This document shows positions 45,362 through 46,944 of a stretch of DNA of 46,944 nucleotides, one piece after another. The stretch comes from Rhizobiales bacterium UBA3584 (GTDB lineage: Bacteria; Pseudomonadota; Alphaproteobacteria; Rhizobiales; Devosiaceae), in NCBI GenBank assembly GCA_002375765.1, contig DFMV01000049.1, positions 1-46,944 on the forward strand. The letters run 5' to 3'. The notes below the pieces were generated by a model. That model was not told the DNA's origin, ran no database searches, and saw nothing but the letters and a program-made list of their open reading frames with translations. How positions within the stretch are numbered: position 1 is the stretch's first letter; every line of letters begins with the position of its first letter. A program made the translations under genes and the position numbers.

Positions 45362-46057
45362 TTAAAATCCGAAGCTGTCGTTACGCGGAACTCTAACAAT
45401 TTGGGGAAGGGCATCTAGGGAGGCCGAAACGACATAGACAATATCGAGGAAAAAGCTGGCATCGCTCGATTGAGAACTCTTCAGTCGCATCCTAGCTCGG
45501 CGACACCCCGCAACAATGCCAATACCCTGCATTCTCAATTCATCGATCTGCTCCTGGAATTGACGATCCACTTCAAGCTTGTCTCTCGCTGAATAGAGAT
45601 CATGGCAGTCGCCGTATTCGCAAAAGCAATCTTGAAGAGACGCGAGCAACGCTTCGACATTGTCCGTCGGATCATCAATTGATGTGATGAGAAAGCTGTG
45701 GGCGCGTTCGGCGAGCTTACGCAATTGTTTCCCCTTCACCATCTGCTGCACGTCCACAGCGACAGTTTCGCGTTCAATACGCGCGGATTCTTCCTTTAGC
45801 CTTTCAATATTGGGTAAGGGCCAAGGCCCGTTAAATGTATCAAGGTCATCAAAATCAAAAGCGGCCGCTAATGTTCGACGTGTATCAATACTGCTAGGTT
45901 GGCCGCTCTCGAGCCGCTGTATGGTGCGCGGACTGACGCGAGCAATTTCAGCGAGCGTTTCCTGTGTCCAACCCTTTTCTTTTCGAAGCTCCGCAATGAC
46001 AGCAGCAAGCTCTGGATCGGTAAGGCGGCGATAGTCGATCACGTCTGAATTAATCAT
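45362..46057 (-). CDS. XRE-family HTH regulator of unknown target, paralogue 2
   Basis: A 231-residue protein with the same plan: KEKGWTQETLAEIARVSPRTIQRLESGQPSSIDTRRTLAAAF is the HTH, then a charged helical linker and an unrecognised domain with several Cys (CFCEYGDC) and SSDASFFLDIVYVVSASL. GGGAG precedes the ATG. AT-rich like paralogue 1; they are tandem, 122 bases apart. Confidence 0.75.
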   Translation of the reverse strand: MINSDVIDYRRLTDPELAAVIAELRKEKGWTQETLAEIARVSPRTIQRLESGQPSSIDTRRTLAAAFDFDDLDTFNGPWPLPNIERLKEESARIERETVAVDVQQMVKGKQLRKLAERAHSFLITSIDDPTDNVEALLASLQDCFCEYGDCHDLYSARDKLEVDRQFQEQIDELRMQGIGIVAGCRRARMRLKSSQSSDASFFLDIVYVVSASLDALPQIVRVPRNDSFGF

Positions 46058-46151
46058 TAGATGCTCCCATTTATGGAACAGATCATCGCAACAATAGGAG
46101 CGTCTTACCACGACAGGAACCCGACAGCGCCGAAGGGTGTTAGCGCTACTG

Positions 46152-46944
46152 CTAACTAGAGCCCATCCCCTTCAACACCCCCGCCGTCTCCGGCATCCGC
46201 TTCAAACTCGCCCCGATCCGCTCGCGCCAGCGCGGGCCGCGCGCCAGCGCGTCTTTATAGGCTTCGGCGAGATCGTCGGGCCGGTCCTGCGCCAGCACCG
46301 CCACCAGAAACGCCGCCTGGGCCCGGTCCTTGCGCGCCTTGATCTGGTCCGGCCCGCCCTGGCGCCGGTCGGCCACGATCAGCTTGTGAATCGCAAAGCG
46401 TTCCGGCCGCGGAACCTGCACCAGAACCCCCGAGCGATAGAGCGCAACCGCTTGGACCGGCTCGGCAAGCAGGAAGTTGAGATAATTAAGCCCCTGCGCG
46501 CTCACCCCCAAGGCGGGTAGCGGCTTGACGCCTTCCTCGCCAAGCGCCGGCGTCAAAAATTCCACCATGACTTCGCCGTGGCTTTGCCGCCATCGCCACA
46601 CCTGTTTGTTGTTGATCCCCGGCACGGGATCGAATTTAAGCACATTGAGAATGTCGGCGGGGCTTTCTTCAACCTTGTCGTCCAACGCCACCGAAAGCCG
46701 CTCGATACTGGCAATATCGATATCGCCGGTCTGCGCCAGCTCCTCGGCATCCATGCGCACCCCGAGTTCGCCCTGATAGAGCCCATAGGCTGAAGTGCCC
46801 ACCAGCGTTCCCCCCAGCCGGAACACCCCCGCCCTTGAAAAGGCGAGCAGCAGCGAGCCGGTCTCCCGGTCGGTCGTCAAAAGCCCTTCGGCCCGCAGCG
46901 TCCGCGCCAGTTGGCTCATCCGCTGCCGGCGCCCCTCCGATTGC
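46152..46944 (-). CDS. GSU2403-like nucleotidyltransferase-fold protein, N-terminus outside window
   Basis: A nucleotidyltransferase-fold protein: GGTLVGTSAYGLYQGELGV and TGDIDIA resemble the G[GS]-D-x-D core of the fold, and a C-terminal helical domain follows (KLIVADRRQGGPDQIKARKDRAQAAFLV). The frame is open to the window edge with no stop, and family members start further upstream, so I treat it as partial; an ATG at 46917-46919 could be an internal Met. Function unknown. Confidence 0.75.
   Translation of the reverse strand, partial: QSEGRRQRMSQLARTLRAEGLLTTDRETGSLLLAFSRAGVFRLGGTLVGTSAYGLYQGELGVRMDAEELAQTGDIDIASIERLSVALDDKVEESPADILNVLKFDPVPGINNKQVWRWRQSHGEVMVEFLTPALGEEGVKPLPALGVSAQGLNYLNFLLAEPVQAVALYRSGVLVQVPRPERFAIHKLIVADRRQGGPDQIKARKDRAQAAFLVAVLAQDRPDDLAEAYKDALARGPRWRERIGASLKRMPETAGVLKGMGSS

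Overview
This is about 47 kb of chromosome from an alphaproteobacterium, most likely Hyphomicrobiales (rhizobial order) and possibly of the Devosiaceae/Pelagibacterium type. The grounds are the GC-rich coding sequence, rpsT next to mutM, UbiE/UbiB, the FabA/FabB pair, an Irr-type Fur regulator, a CP4-like class II EPSP synthase, NrnC instead of Orn, long HPF, an HWE-family histidine kinase and an FzlA-like GST. The genus is an inference. Almost all genes are housekeeping; no integrase, transposase, prophage or CRISPR array is visible.

Layout. 1-7640: rpsT and mutM on the minus strand, then a forward run ubiE-ubiB-coaBC-lipoprotein-dut-DUF2259-moeB/thiF-like. 7793-13904: minus-strand block nrnC-lptC-lptA-lptB-rpoN-fabA-fabB (LPS export, sigma-54, unsaturated fatty acids). 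14087-24613: tRNA-Leu, a GFA protein, then forward NDUFA9-like, fzlA-like, queG, NAD-dependent epimerase, rbfA, truB, HWE kinase, rpsO and pnp (translation and RNA metabolism). 24765-28781: YciI/hydrolase/GFA cassette, hydroxyacid dehydrogenase, SH3 protein, a 46-residue lipoprotein and irr. 29141-32310: hpf, ptsN and a minus-strand heat-shock operon hsp20-DUF1150-VOC with a ROSE-like leader. 32394-38691: glycosyltransferase, epimerase/LysR divergent pair, GlsB-like membrane protein, TadE/TadG pair, YdeI-like protein. 38692-40025: repeat-rich stretch with tRNA-Ala and a TIGR02300 gene. 40298-44207: aroA-cmk-rpsA. 44376-46057: a visibly AT-richer patch with a tRNA-like gene carrying a structured insert in its anticodon loop and two XRE-type regulators. 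The window ends in a partial nucleotidyltransferase-fold gene.

The most unusual items are: (1) the tRNA-like gene at 44376-44487, whose acceptor, D and T arms are intact but whose anticodon loop is 43 nt with an internal hairpin; (2) a dispersed multi-hairpin repeat (about 190 bp at 38929 and 39397, partial copies at 7697 and 38771) whose copies differ by compensatory base changes, which points to selection on RNA structure; (3) a second, shorter palindromic repeat family (4898, 6107, 11212, 29719, 31032), one copy of which supplies the start codon of a secreted-protein gene; and (4) the ROSE-like thermometer in front of the hsp20 operon.
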